This document shows positions 42,750-51,070 of a DNA stretch of 64,000 bases, piece by piece. The stretch's first letter is position 1. Every line of letters starts with the position of its first letter. The position numbers and the translations under genes are program-made. Below the pieces are notes generated by a model. It made no database searches, had not been told where the DNA came from, and worked only from the letters and a program-made list of their open reading frames with translations. Source of the stretch: Burkholderiales bacterium (GTDB lineage: Bacteria; Pseudomonadota; Gammaproteobacteria; Burkholderiales; Burkholderiaceae_A); NCBI GenBank assembly GCA_027486725.1, contig JAIXOP010000015.1, forward strand, positions 124,001 to 188,000, read 5' to 3'.

Positions 42750-44276
42750 ATGATCGAAACCACCGTCGCCATCGTCGGCAGCGGGTTTGGCGGCCAGTGC
42801 ATGGCCATCAGTCTGCGAAAGATGGGCCTTGACGATTTCCTGCTGCTGGAGCGCCGCGAATTCATGGGCGGCACCTGGAAGCAGAACCAGTATCCCGGCG
42901 CAGCGGTCGATGTGCAGTCCCTGCTCTATTCCATTGCGGGCGAGCCCTGGGACTGGTCGCAGATTTTTGCGCCCGGCGACGAGTTGCGGACCTACACCGA
43001 CCATGTGATTCGCAAGCATGGTCTGCGCGAGAGAACCAAGACCCACTGCAATGTGGAGAAGGCAACCTGGGTCGAGTCCGAGCACCGCTGGCACCTGAAG
43101 ACCAGCTCCGGCGAGACGGTGGCCGCCCGCTTTGTGGTCAATGCCTCGGGGCCCCTCAGCCAGCCGGTCATTCCCGAATTCAAAGGCGCCGGCAGCTTCC
43201 AAGGCAAGACCTTCCACACCAACGCCTGGGACCACAGCTACGACCTGCGCGGCAAGCGCGTGGCCATCATCGGCAGCGGAGCCTCGGCCGCCCAGGTGAT
43301 CCCCACCATCGCCCCAGAGGTTGGCCACCTGCATGTGTTCCAGCGCTCTCCCCACTGGGTGCTGCCCCGACCGGATCGGGTGCTCAGCCGCTGGGAGCGG
43401 GCGCTGCTCAAGTTCCGTCCCATCAACAAGTTGGCGCGCTATGCCTTCTATTGGGGCCTGGAGACGCGGGTCATCGCCTTCAAGTACTCGCCGTGGCTGC
43501 TGAAGAACGTGATGCAGAGAATCGCCACCAAGCACATTCGGAATCAGGTGAAGGACCCCGAACTCCAGAAGAAGCTCACGCCCGACTTTGTGATTGGCTG
43601 CAAGCGGATTCTGATGAGCAACACCTACTACCCCACCTTCAACCGCCCCAACGTCACCCTGCACGACAAGCACGATGGCATCGTGGAGATCACCCCCACG
43701 GGGATCAAGACCGCGCAGGGCCACACGCTCGATGTGGACTGCATCGTTTACAGCACGGGCTATGACGCCAGCCAGGCAGTGCCCTACGAGGTCGAGGGCC
43801 GTGAAGGCCAGACCCTGAGCGGCTTCTGGAGAGACTACATGCGGGCCTACCTGGGCATCACCCTGCCCAAGATGCCCAACCTCTTTCTCATCATGGGCCC
43901 CAACACAGGCATCGGACACACCTCGGCCATCTTCATCATCGAGAGCCAGATGGAATACATCACGCGGGCCATCCGCAAGGTGCTCAAGAAAGGGGCTGCG
44001 GCCGTCGACGTCAAGCCCGAGGCCGAGGCCGCCTGGACCACCCATGTGCACGAGGAAATGAAGCCCACCGTCTGGGCCACCGGCGGCTGCACCAGCTGGT
44101 ACAAGGGCGGATCGGACAAGGTGCTTGCCATGTACCCGGGCTTTTCCTTTGTGTACCGACTCAAGTGCCGCATGTTCAAAGACGCCGATCACGTGTTCCT
44201 GGGCAAGGCCCAGGCGCCGGGAAAGACGAGTTCTTCCAACAACCCCATTTCGAACCCCCAAGAAAGCGCAGCATGA
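42750..44276 (+). CDS. Flavin-containing monooxygenase, Baeyer-Villiger type
   Basis: These enzymes use FAD and NADPH to insert oxygen next to a ketone, giving esters or lactones. From the ATG at 42750 (AAGGAG site upstream) there are 508 residues. The FAD-binding GSGFGG is at residues 10-15, a GGTW motif at 40-43, the NADPH-binding GSGASA at 175-180, and the Baeyer-Villiger fingerprint FxGxxxHxxxWD is met by residues 150-161 (FQGKTFHTNAWD). MGPNTGIGHTSAIFIIESQ near the C-terminus is also typical of the AlmA/EtaA-like group. The stop overlaps the start of a short-chain dehydrogenase. Substrate is unknown. Confidence 0.9.
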   Translation: MIETTVAIVGSGFGGQCMAISLRKMGLDDFLLLERREFMGGTWKQNQYPGAAVDVQSLLYSIAGEPWDWSQIFAPGDELRTYTDHVIRKHGLRERTKTHCNVEKATWVESEHRWHLKTSSGETVAARFVVNASGPLSQPVIPEFKGAGSFQGKTFHTNAWDHSYDLRGKRVAIIGSGASAAQVIPTIAPEVGHLHVFQRSPHWVLPRPDRVLSRWERALLKFRPINKLARYAFYWGLETRVIAFKYSPWLLKNVMQRIATKHIRNQVKDPELQKKLTPDFVIGCKRILMSNTYYPTFNRPNVTLHDKHDGIVEITPTGIKTAQGHTLDVDCIVYSTGYDASQAVPYEVEGREGQTLSGFWRDYMRAYLGITLPKMPNLFLIMGPNTGIGHTSAIFIIESQMEYITRAIRKVLKKGAAAVDVKPEAEAAWTTHVHEEMKPTVWATGGCTSWYKGGSDKVLAMYPGFSFVYRLKCRMFKDADHVFLGKAQAPGKTSSSNNPISNPQESAA

Positions 44277-45094
44277 AAAATTTCCAAAACAAGGTCGTGG
44301 TGATCACCGGCGCTGCCTCGGGCATGGGCCGGGAATACGCAATCTCCTTCGCAAAACGCGGCGCACGGATTGCCCTGTGCGACTGGGATGAGGCCGGGCT
44401 CGCTGAGACGGTGTCGCTGGCCCGCCAGGCCGGCGCGAAGGATGTCTTCTCTGCCAAAGTGGATGTAGGCAGCCGCGATGCGGTCTATGGCTTTGCCGAT
44501 CAGGTTCAGAAGACGCTGGGCAATGCCCACGTGGTCATCAACAACGCCGGCATCTCGGGCGAGGGCGAGCCGGCCTGGCGCCTCTCCGACGAGGGCATGC
44601 ATCGAATCATGAACATCAACTACTGGGGCGTGGTGCATGGCACCCGAGCCTTCCTGCCTCAGATGAAGGCCAATGGTGAAGGCGCCGTGGTCAACGTTTC
44701 GAGCATCTTCGGCCTGCAGGGCACCCCGGGCAATGCCGACTACTGCGCCACCAAATTCGCAGTGCGTGGATTCACCGAGGCTCTGGCCGTGGAGCTCACC
44801 GACACCCCCATCCAGGTGCATTGTGTGCACCCCGGCGGCATCAAGACGAACATCGTCCGGACCGAGCGCGAGAAGCCCTTCGAGCATCGCTTCCTGAAGA
44901 CGCCCGCCTCGGAGATCGTCGAGCATGTGATCTCGCAGGTCCAGGCCAACAAAATGCGCATCGTCTACGGCCACGACTCCTTCCGGGTCTCCATGGGCGT
45001 GCGGCTGCTGCCGTTTGGCTTCATGCGCCGTCTGATTCGCAAGGAGATGAACGCGGTCTTGAACGCCGATGGGCAGACCCGATTCACCTTTTGA
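44273..45094 (+). CDS. Short-chain dehydrogenase/reductase
   Basis: This is a classical NAD(P)-dependent SDR of 273 residues starting at the ATG 44273 within the monooxygenase stop. TGAASGMG (12-19) binds the nucleotide, NNAG (90-93) is the structural motif, and the active site is Ser143 or Ser144 with Tyr157 and Lys161 (YCATK). Asp37 after the second strand suggests NAD preference. SDRs often sit next to Baeyer-Villiger enzymes and oxidise the alcohol to the ketone that the partner uses; coupling supports this here. The exact alcohol is not predictable. Confidence 0.92.
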   Translation: MKNFQNKVVVITGAASGMGREYAISFAKRGARIALCDWDEAGLAETVSLARQAGAKDVFSAKVDVGSRDAVYGFADQVQKTLGNAHVVINNAGISGEGEPAWRLSDEGMHRIMNINYWGVVHGTRAFLPQMKANGEGAVVNVSSIFGLQGTPGNADYCATKFAVRGFTEALAVELTDTPIQVHCVHPGGIKTNIVRTEREKPFEHRFLKTPASEIVEHVISQVQANKMRIVYGHDSFRVSMGVRLLPFGFMRRLIRKEMNAVLNADGQTRFTF

Positions 45095-45149
45095 ATTCTT
45101 GCAGCTTTGTATTTTTTACACTGACGCTTTCCTCATCGGTATTCGCCCC

Positions 45150-45176
45150 TTAACAAAATTGGGGCCCGCTGATAAT
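45150..45176 (+). promoter_or_regulatory. Possible sigma-70 promoter for the repeat lipoprotein
   Basis: TTAACA (45150-45155, one mismatch to TTGACA) and GATAAT (45171-45176, one mismatch to TATAAT) are 15 bases apart in the AT-rich gap 45095-45236. Spacing is slightly short. The gap contains no clear terminator for the upstream dehydrogenase. Confidence 0.35.
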
Positions 45177-45236
45177 TCGTCCGTGAGTTTTTGTTGGCCG
45201 AGCACTTCTGCCCGGCCCGTTCATCAAGGAGCCAAG

Positions 45237-45917
45237 ATGTCCCAATCGAACTTTGCCCTCCGTGGCCTGACCGTAGCCCTCATCAGCCTTGGCCTCGGCG
45301 CCTGCAGCCTCAACGGCAGCGACTCGCTCGGCGCGGCTGGCAACAGCGTCAACGATCCCAGCAACCCCAGCAATCCCAACAACGGCGGTGGCGGCACCGA
45401 CGGTGGCGGCACCGCCACCAGCCCGCTGGCCCCCGTCACCGGTGCGCTCACCATGATTCCCGTGGTCGGAGCTCCTCTGGCCGGCGTGGTGGATATGGTC
45501 ACTAGCGCTCTGCCCATCCCCAGCACCGGCGGTGATGCCGGCGGCGGCTCGGGCGGCACCAGCCCGCTGGCCCCCGTCACCGGTGCCGTCACCATGATCC
45601 CCGTGATCGGCACTCCTCTGGCCGGCGTGGTGGACACCATCACTGGTTCCCTGCCCCTGGATGCCATCCCCACCGGCGGACTGCCCGTCCCAGGTGCTGG
45701 TGGCGACACTGGCGGCGGCAATGCCGTGGTCGACGCCCTCATGCCCGTGACCTCGGCGGTGGATCAGCTCACCACCACCGTGGGCGCCCTGCCTGGCGTT
45801 GGCGCACCCCTGGCGATGGCATTGAATCCAGTGACAGATGGTCTGGCCACCGTGGTCAGTACCGTGGGCGAGGCTCTGGGTTCGGGCCTGGGCGCGGTTC
45901 CCCTGCCCCTGCCGTAA
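45237..45917 (+). CDS. Repeat-containing lipoprotein of unknown function
   Basis: The ATG at 45237 has an AAGGAG site 6 bases upstream and gives 226 residues. A lipoprotein signal (hydrophobic GLTVALISLGLGAC, lipobox Cys near residue 22) is followed by a Ser/Asn/Gly/Pro-rich linker (NPSNPSNPNNGGGG). Two ~26-residue repeats follow, beginning TSPLAPVTGA and ending PLAGVVD, with Gly-rich spacers, and a third diverged copy around DALMPVTSAVDQL. Hydrophobic, Gly- and Pro-rich composition suggests an outer-membrane-attached surface or matrix protein, and some databases label similar proteins collagen-like although no strict G-X-Y run is present. Function is unknown. It has its own promoter-like region and terminator. 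Confidence 0.8.
   Translation: MSQSNFALRGLTVALISLGLGACSLNGSDSLGAAGNSVNDPSNPSNPNNGGGGTDGGGTATSPLAPVTGALTMIPVVGAPLAGVVDMVTSALPIPSTGGDAGGGSGGTSPLAPVTGAVTMIPVIGTPLAGVVDTITGSLPLDAIPTGGLPVPGAGGDTGGGNAVVDALMPVTSAVDQLTTTVGALPGVGAPLAMALNPVTDGLATVVSTVGEALGSGLGAVPLPLP
45417..45634 (+). repeat. Two 77-base direct repeats inside the lipoprotein gene
   Basis: Bases 45417-45493 and 45558-45634 are nearly identical over 77 bases (both begin ACCAGCCCGCTGGCCCC and end GCCGGCGTGGTGGA), offset by 141 bases, an exact multiple of three. Most differences are synonymous or conservative, pointing to duplication within the gene. Confidence 0.92.
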
Positions 45918-45939
45918 ACAACTCCGCAGTCCGCTCAAC

Positions 45940-45972
45940 AAAAAACCCCGCCAGAACTGGCGGGGTTTTTTT
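45940..45972. terminator. Bidirectional intrinsic terminator between lipoprotein gene and alkB
   Basis: CCCCGCCA (45946-45953) pairs with TGGCGGGG (45958-45965) around a 4-base loop, flanked by an A run on the left and seven T on the right. It can stop transcription from both the rightward lipoprotein gene and the leftward alkB gene, which converge here. Confidence 0.93.
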
Positions 45973-45998
45973 ATTCCAAACCACGAGCGGCGAACCAG

Positions 45999-47114
45999 TT
46001 ATCCCCGATTGAGCATGGCCTCGTTGTGGCCCACATGGGCCAAAACGCGCGGGTTCATCATCCGGAACCACAGCGGCGGCAGATAGGCCACGAGGATCAT
46101 GGCCGCATAGCCCGAGGGCAGCCGCGGCAACTCATCAAAATTGCGCAGCGTCTGGTAGCTGCGGGTGGGGTTGGCGTGGTGATCGGAGTGGCGCTGCAGG
46201 TGGTAGAGCAGCACATTGGTGGCAATGTGGTTGCTGTTCCAGGAGTGCTTGGGCTGGCAGCGCTCATAGCCCTGGCCATCGGCACGGCGCTCGCGCTTGA
46301 GACCGTAATGCTCTAGGTAATTGACCACCTCCAGCAGGCTGCCCCCATAGGCGGCAGCAAACACCACGGCCAGCAACACGGCGGGGCCCAAAAGCACTGC
46401 CGCGATGGCCCAGATGGCCGCAGTCATCGCCCAGCTCTGCAGCAAATGGTTGCGCCAGCTCCAAAAGCTGCGCTTCTCAAATGCCATGCGTTTGGCCTCG
46501 AGGGCCCAGGCCGACCGAACCGATCCCACCACACACCGCGGGAGAAACGCCCAGAAGCTCTCGTTGAACCGAGACGATGCGGGATCCTCGGGGGTGGCAA
46601 CGCGCACGTGGTGACCTCGGTTGTGCTCCACAAAAAAGTGCCCATAGGCACCGGGCGCCAGGGTGAGCCGTGCCAGAAAACGCTCCAACGGGTCGGTCTG
46701 ATGGCCGAGCTCGTGAGCCACATTGATGGCCAGGCCACAGAGCATGCCCATGCCCAGGGCGATGCCCAGCTGCGCCGCCCAACCATCGGCCCAGGCCACA
46801 AACGCATACGCCATGAAGGCCCACGAGACGAGATAGACCGGCACGGCCGCCATCAGCACCCAACGGTAATAGGCATCCTTCGCGAGCGCGGGCATCGCCT
46901 CATCGGGCGGGTTGGCTTCGTCCTCGCCGACCAGCAGATCAAAGAGTGGGATCACCGCATACAGCACCACCAGCGGCGCAAAGAGCCAGAGCACAGCATC
47001 GTGCAGGCGCCACAGAAGCACCGCGGCCGGTGGCAGAAGAAAGATCAGCGCACCGCCCACCCAGGCCAGGCGCTTGGTGTCTTTCCAGGGGGTTGCATTC
47101 AACACAGCAGACAT
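45999..47114 (-). CDS. alkB: AlkB-type integral-membrane alkane 1-monooxygenase
   Basis: AlkB is a diiron membrane enzyme that hydroxylates the end carbon of alkanes with electrons from rubredoxin. The ATG at 47114 has GGAG 6 bases upstream (an ATG four codons earlier overlaps that site) and gives 371 residues. All histidine boxes are present: HELGH (134-138), EHNRGHH (163-169), NYLEHYG (265-271) and LQRHSDHH (306-313). About six hydrophobic helices surround them. No rubredoxin or rubredoxin reductase gene is near, so these must be elsewhere. Related xylene monooxygenase-type enzymes share the boxes, but NYLEHYGL is characteristic of alkane hydroxylases. Confidence 0.94.
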   Translation of the reverse strand: MSAVLNATPWKDTKRLAWVGGALIFLLPPAAVLLWRLHDAVLWLFAPLVVLYAVIPLFDLLVGEDEANPPDEAMPALAKDAYYRWVLMAAVPVYLVSWAFMAYAFVAWADGWAAQLGIALGMGMLCGLAINVAHELGHQTDPLERFLARLTLAPGAYGHFFVEHNRGHHVRVATPEDPASSRFNESFWAFLPRCVVGSVRSAWALEAKRMAFEKRSFWSWRNHLLQSWAMTAAIWAIAAVLLGPAVLLAVVFAAAYGGSLLEVVNYLEHYGLKRERRADGQGYERCQPKHSWNSNHIATNVLLYHLQRHSDHHANPTRSYQTLRNFDELPRLPSGYAAMILVAYLPPLWFRMMNPRVLAHVGHNEAMLNRG

Positions 47115-47275
47115 GGGGTTCTCCATCCTTGTTCTCAGAACACACGAACGCTCCAGCGCATCCCCGCGCCCGAGCACCATCGCAGTGTGCAGGCCCTGCA
47201 TTCCGGCGGCTGCCCGCAAGGCGCCAGGTTTTTGCCTTTGCAGGCCCGGGCAAACCCTCAATCATTCAAATAAAC

Positions 47276-47291
47276 TGAAGCAAGTGCTTCA
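47276..47291. promoter_or_regulatory. Perfect inverted repeat between alkB and the DoxX gene
   Basis: TGAAGCA-AG-TGCTTCA is a perfect 7-bp inverted repeat with a 2-base spacer, in the 246-base divergent region 47115-47360. The form is like TetR-family operators. It lies 162 bases before the alkB start and 70 before the DoxX start, next to an AT-rich patch (47262-47276) that could hold the promoters. No regulator gene is adjacent. Confidence 0.5.
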
Positions 47292-47360
47292 AAGCAGCGC
47301 CCCGAAATGCTGAGCTGGGGGGCTACAGTGGCTCTTCCCCAATCCCTCTGGAGACATCCC

Positions 47361-47759
47361 ATGACCCTTGCACAACCCCTGCTCTTTGCCCTGGGCCGCA
47401 CCATCCTCGGCGCCTTCTTCCTGCTTGCTGGCGTGAACAAAATTGGTGGCTTCGCGGGCACCGCAGGCTACATCGCCTCCCAGGGCCTGCCCATGCCCGA
47501 GGTTCTGGCTGCGGCGACCATCGCGCTGGAGGTGCTGGCCGGCATCGCCCTCATCCTGGGCTTCAAGACCCGCATCGCGGCCTTCCTGCTCGCGGGCTTC
47601 ACCATCCTGGCCAGCGTTCTCTTTCATGCCTACTGGGCCATGCCCGCCGACCAGGCCTACGTCCAGCAGCTCATGTTCATGAAGAACATGGCCATCGCCG
47701 GTGGACTGATCTTCATCTGGGCCGCCGGTGCCGGTGGCCTTGCCATCGACGAGGAGTGA
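47361..47759 (+). CDS. DoxX family membrane protein
   Basis: DoxX-like proteins are small four-helix inner-membrane proteins, some linked to redox or sulfur stress; their biochemical role is generally unclear. The ATG at 47361 with GGAG upstream gives 132 residues. Hydrophobic helices lie near 5-24, 45-64, 70-88 and 105-125, with the family stretch LGRTILGAFFLLAGVNKIGG and later MKNMAIAGGLIFI. The stop is 3 bases before the folA GTG, and the ribosome site for folA lies in its last codons, so the two are co-translated. Confidence 0.9.
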   Translation: MTLAQPLLFALGRTILGAFFLLAGVNKIGGFAGTAGYIASQGLPMPEVLAAATIALEVLAGIALILGFKTRIAAFLLAGFTILASVLFHAYWAMPADQAYVQQLMFMKNMAIAGGLIFIWAAGAGGLAIDEE

Positions 47760-47762
47760 TCG

Positions 47763-48281
47763 GTGGCGCTCGTGGCGGTGGTGGCCGTGGCCACCGATGG
47801 CGTGATTGGCTTGAACAACGCCATGCCTTGGCACCTGCCGGAGGATCTCCGGCGGTTCAAAGCCCTGACGCAGGGCCATCCGGTGCTGATGGGTCGCAAG
47901 ACCTACGAAAGCATCCTGGCCCAGCTCGGCAAGCCGCTGCCCGGGCGCCCACATTGGGTGATCACTCGCCAGCCCGACTGGGCTGCGGCCGCAGAGCATG
48001 CCGCCCAGGTGAGGCCCGCCGCAAGCCTCGAGGCTGCCATGGCCGAGGCAGAGCAGAGCCACCCGGGTCGGGACCTGATGCTGGTCGGTGGTGCAGAGAT
48101 TTATGGCCGGGCCTTGGCCTCGGACCTGGTCGATCGGGTCGAGCTCACCCTGGTGCATGCCGAGCCCCCGGGCGATGCATTCTTTCCCCTGGACTCGCTG
48201 CGCGACCCACAGCGTTGGCAATGGGAGGCCGAGACGCCCGGCGAAGGCTGCACCTTCTGGACCGTGCGTCGACGGCGCTAG
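47763..48281 (+). CDS. folA: Dihydrofolate reductase FolA
   Basis: FolA regenerates tetrahydrofolate after thymidylate synthesis. The GTG at 47763 follows a GGAG site and gives 172 residues. IGLNNAMPWHLPEDLRRFK carries the catalytic acid Asp28, GHPVLMGRKTYESI binds NADPH, and DLMLVGGAEIYGRAL is the Gly-Gly loop. Length is standard. thyA, which produces the dihydrofolate, lies 7 kb away rather than beside it. It converges on dcd with a 56-base gap. Confidence 0.97.
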   Translation: MALVAVVAVATDGVIGLNNAMPWHLPEDLRRFKALTQGHPVLMGRKTYESILAQLGKPLPGRPHWVITRQPDWAAAAEHAAQVRPAASLEAAMAEAEQSHPGRDLMLVGGAEIYGRALASDLVDRVELTLVHAEPPGDAFFPLDSLRDPQRWQWEAETPGEGCTFWTVRRRR

Positions 48282-48337
48282 GTCGGGGCCACCTCAGAGC
48301 TGGCCCAGGGCCGGATCAGAACTGAATCAGACCGGAA

Positions 48338-48904
48338 TCAGGTCTTGGGCAGGGTGACCCCGGTCTGACCCTGGTACTTGCCGCCGCGGTCGGCATACGA
48401 GGTGCCGCAGACCTCGTCGCTCTCGAAAAAAAGCATCTGGGCGCAGCCCTCGCCGGCATAGACCTTGGCTGGCAGGGGGGTGGTGTTCGAGAACTCCAAG
48501 GTGACATGCCCCTCCCACTCGGGCTCGAGCGGGGTCACATTCACGATGATGCCGCAGCGGGCATAGGTGCTCTTGCCCAGGCAGACGGTGAGCACGCTGC
48601 GCGGGATGCGGAAGTACTCGACGGTGCGTGCCAGGGCAAAGCTGTTGGGCGGAATGATGCAGACATCGCCCACGAAATCCACAAACGATCCGCTGTCGAA
48701 GTTCTTCGGATCCACGATCGTGCTATTGATGTTTGTGAAGATCTTGAATTCGTTGGCGCAGCGCACGTCGTAGCCGTAGCTCGACGTGCCGTAAGAGACG
48801 ATACGTTGGCCCTGCGACTCGCGCACCTGGCCAGGCTCGAAGGGCTCGATCATGCCGGAGGTCTGGGACATCCTCCGAATCCAGTGGTCACTTTTGATGG
48901 TCAT
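48338..48904 (-). CDS. dcd: dCTP deaminase Dcd
   Basis: Dcd converts dCTP to dUTP, the source of dUMP for ThyA. The ATG at 48904 gives 188 residues, exactly the usual length, starting [54 protein letters not shown] (Ser/Arg substrate loop) and [19 protein letters not shown] (catalytic Glu) match the trimeric proteobacterial enzyme. It is divergent from metG with only 43 bases between the starts. Confidence 0.97.
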   Translation of the reverse strand: MTIKSDHWIRRMSQTSGMIEPFEPGQVRESQGQRIVSYGTSSYGYDVRCANEFKIFTNINSTIVDPKNFDSGSFVDFVGDVCIIPPNSFALARTVEYFRIPRSVLTVCLGKSTYARCGIIVNVTPLEPEWEGHVTLEFSNTTPLPAKVYAGEGCAQMLFFESDEVCGTSYADRGGKYQGQTGVTLPKT

Positions 48905-48947
48905 GCGCCATTCTAGGTCGGCGGCCCCAGGGCGGTAAAATCTGGGG

Positions 48948-50741
48948 ATGCCTGCCACCACCCCCGCCTCCTCGACTCCTGCTGCCTCAGCCCCGGCTTT
49001 CTCAGCCCTCGCTCGCTCAGCCCCCGAGGACTCCCGACGCCTGGTCGTCACCAGCGCCCTGCCCTACGCCAACGGAGACATCCACCTGGGCCATCTGGTG
49101 GAATACATCCAGACCGACATCTTCTGCCGGGCCCATCGATCGGCGGGGCATGTCGTCACCTACCTCTGCGCCGACGACACCCACGGCACCCCCATCATGC
49201 TGCGGGCCGAGCGCGAGGGCATCTCGCCCGAGGCCCTCATCGCCCGCTCGAGCACGGCCCACCAGCGGGATTTCGCAGCCTTTGGCGTGGCCTTCGACCA
49301 CTACGGGAGCACCCACTCCGCCGACAACCAGAGGCTCTCGGCCGACATCTATCGGGCGCTCGATGGCGCGGGCCTCATCGCCCGGCGCACGATTGCACAG
49401 ATGTTTGACCCCGAGCGGCAGATGTTTCTGCCCGATCGGTTCATCAAGGGCGGCTGCCCAAAGTGCAAAGCACCCGATCAATACGGCGACAACTGCGAGG
49501 CCTGCGGCGCCACCTACAGCCCCACCGACCTCATCTCCCCGAAGTCGGCCGTGAGTGGGGCCACCCCGGTCACGCGCGACAGCGAGCACCACTTCTTTGC
49601 CCTTTCGGATTCTCGTTGCCAGGAATTCCTCAGACAGTGGGCGCTCGCGGGCGAGCACCTTCAGCCCGAGGCCGCCAACAAGATGCGCGAGTGGCTGGAC
49701 GGCGGCCTATCGGACTGGGACATCAGCCGCGATGCCCCCTACTTTGGCTTTGAGATTCCCGGTGCTCCTGGCAAGTTCTTCTACGTTTGGCTCGATGCGC
49801 CCGTGGGCTACCTGGCAAGCCTTGCCGAATGGTGCCGCGCCCAGGGCGAGGACTTTCAGGCCCACACCGCCCAGGACTCGAAGACCGAGCTGATCCACTT
49901 CATCGGCAAAGACATCCTCTACTTCCACAGCCTCTTTTGGCCGGCCATGCTGAAATTTGCAGGGCTGCGGACCCCCAGCCGCATTTTTGCCCATGGGTTT
50001 CTGACCGTCGATGGCGCAAAGATGAGCAAGTCGCGCGGGACCTTCATCACCGCCGAGAGCTACATCGCCCAAGGCCTCAACCCCGAGTGGCTGCGCTACT
50101 ACTTCGCCAGCAAGCTCAATGGCTCTCTGGAAGATCTCGATCTGAGCCTGACCGACTTCATCGCCAAGGTGAACAGCGACCTCGTGGGCAAGTACGCCAA
50201 CATCGCCAGCCGCAGCGCGGGGTTCCTGCGCAAGCGCTTCGCCGGTCGGCTGCTGGGCGATGCCCGCACAGAGGAGCCGGGCTCCAGCCACGCCGAATTG
50301 GAGGCACAGCTTGCCCGGGCCGGCGCCCTGATTTGGCCCGCATACGAGTCGCGCGACACTGCGCGTGCAGTGCGCGACATTGGCGCACTCATGGATGCGG
50401 TCAATGGCTATGTGGACCACTGGAAGCCCTGGGAGCTCGCCAAGCAAGAGGGCCAAGACGCCCTGCTGCACCGAGTGCTCACCACGACCATGCGCTGCTT
50501 CGCCCGGCTCACCATTCTGCTGGCCCCGATCCTTCCTGCCACTGCCCAGCGGGTGGCTGCCGAGGTCTTTGCTGGCAGCACTCTGAACACGGAAGGCCCC
50601 TGGAAGGCCGACATGCTCGATGCGCCCCCGGTGAAGCAGGTCGGAGAATTTGGGCACCTCATCACCCGCATCGATCCCGCACAGCTCGAGGCCCTGCTCG
50701 CCGCCAACCGCGAGAACCTGGCGCCTTTGGCCGCCACCTAA
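48948..50741 (+). CDS. metG: Methionyl-tRNA synthetase MetG
   Basis: MetG charges tRNA-Met. The 597-residue product begins with a ~28-residue Ala/Ser/Pro-rich extension, then [19 protein letters not shown] with the HLGH (HIGH-type) motif at 46-49. A zinc knuckle has [18 protein letters not shown], and KMSKS occurs in [12 protein letters not shown]. The protein ends soon after the anticodon-binding bundle at [14 protein letters not shown]; the C-terminal tRNA-binding dimerisation domain found in many homologues (~100 residues) is absent. The start could lie slightly downstream, but the extension has parallels in Burkholderiales. Confidence 0.97.
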   Translation: MPATTPASSTPAASAPAFSALARSAPEDSRRLVVTSALPYANGDIHLGHLVEYIQTDIFCRAHRSAGHVVTYLCADDTHGTPIMLRAEREGISPEALIARSSTAHQRDFAAFGVAFDHYGSTHSADNQRLSADIYRALDGAGLIARRTIAQMFDPERQMFLPDRFIKGGCPKCKAPDQYGDNCEACGATYSPTDLISPKSAVSGATPVTRDSEHHFFALSDSRCQEFLRQWALAGEHLQPEAANKMREWLDGGLSDWDISRDAPYFGFEIPGAPGKFFYVWLDAPVGYLASLAEWCRAQGEDFQAHTAQDSKTELIHFIGKDILYFHSLFWPAMLKFAGLRTPSRIFAHGFLTVDGAKMSKSRGTFITAESYIAQGLNPEWLRYYFASKLNGSLEDLDLSLTDFIAKVNSDLVGKYANIASRSAGFLRKRFAGRLLGDARTEEPGSSHAELEAQLARAGALIWPAYESRDTARAVRDIGALMDAVNGYVDHWKPWELAKQEGQDALLHRVLTTTMRCFARLTILLAPILPATAQRVAAEVFAGSTLNTEGPWKADMLDAPPVKQVGEFGHLITRIDPAQLEALLAANRENLAPLAAT

Positions 50742-50797
50742 GTTGGCCGCCACCTGAACTTCCCCTTCACACCGACACACCACCAAGGCTTCCGACC

Positions 50798-51070
50798 ATG
50801 ATCCGACTCTTTCGCCCCGCCTACGAATCCGAGGCCACCCAGTTTCTCAATCGGCTGAAGGCCGAGCGGCCGGAACTCGAGCAGCGGCAGGCCGAAGGCC
50901 GTCGCCGACTGTGGGACACCGAGCCCACCAGCCTCGATGAACAGCGCCGCCGTGGCGAGGCCCGGGCTGCGCAGCCAGCCTACGTCTACCAGCAGATGGC
51001 AGTGCTGCCGCCCGAGACGGTGGCGCTCGCACCCGATGCACAGCTGCACGCCCCGGAGCAGTCGGTTTGA
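50798..51070 (+). CDS. DUF3460 family small protein
   Basis: The 90-residue product from the ATG at 50798 belongs to a small betaproteobacterial family without a known function. Recognisable parts are RPAYESEATQFLNRLKAERP, ELEQRQAEGRRRLWDTEP, SLDEQRRRGEARAAQPAYVY and the short tail. It is soluble, charged and largely helical. Position between metG and scpA is conserved in this group. Its stop overlaps the scpA TTG start, so it is made together with ScpA, which hints at a chromosome-related role but no more. Confidence 0.83.
   Translation: MIRLFRPAYESEATQFLNRLKAERPELEQRQAEGRRRLWDTEPTSLDEQRRRGEARAAQPAYVYQQMAVLPPETVALAPDAQLHAPEQSV

Noticed and set aside
42702-44261. 519-codon open frame on the minus strand opposite the monooxygenase
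   Set aside because: Complement of a well-supported enzyme with all motifs; no family features and no ribosome site.
45139-45167. Terminator after the short-chain dehydrogenase (GCCCC/GGGGC pair)
   Set aside because: Only five base pairs, a loop above 10 bases and no T run; more likely part of the lipoprotein promoter region.
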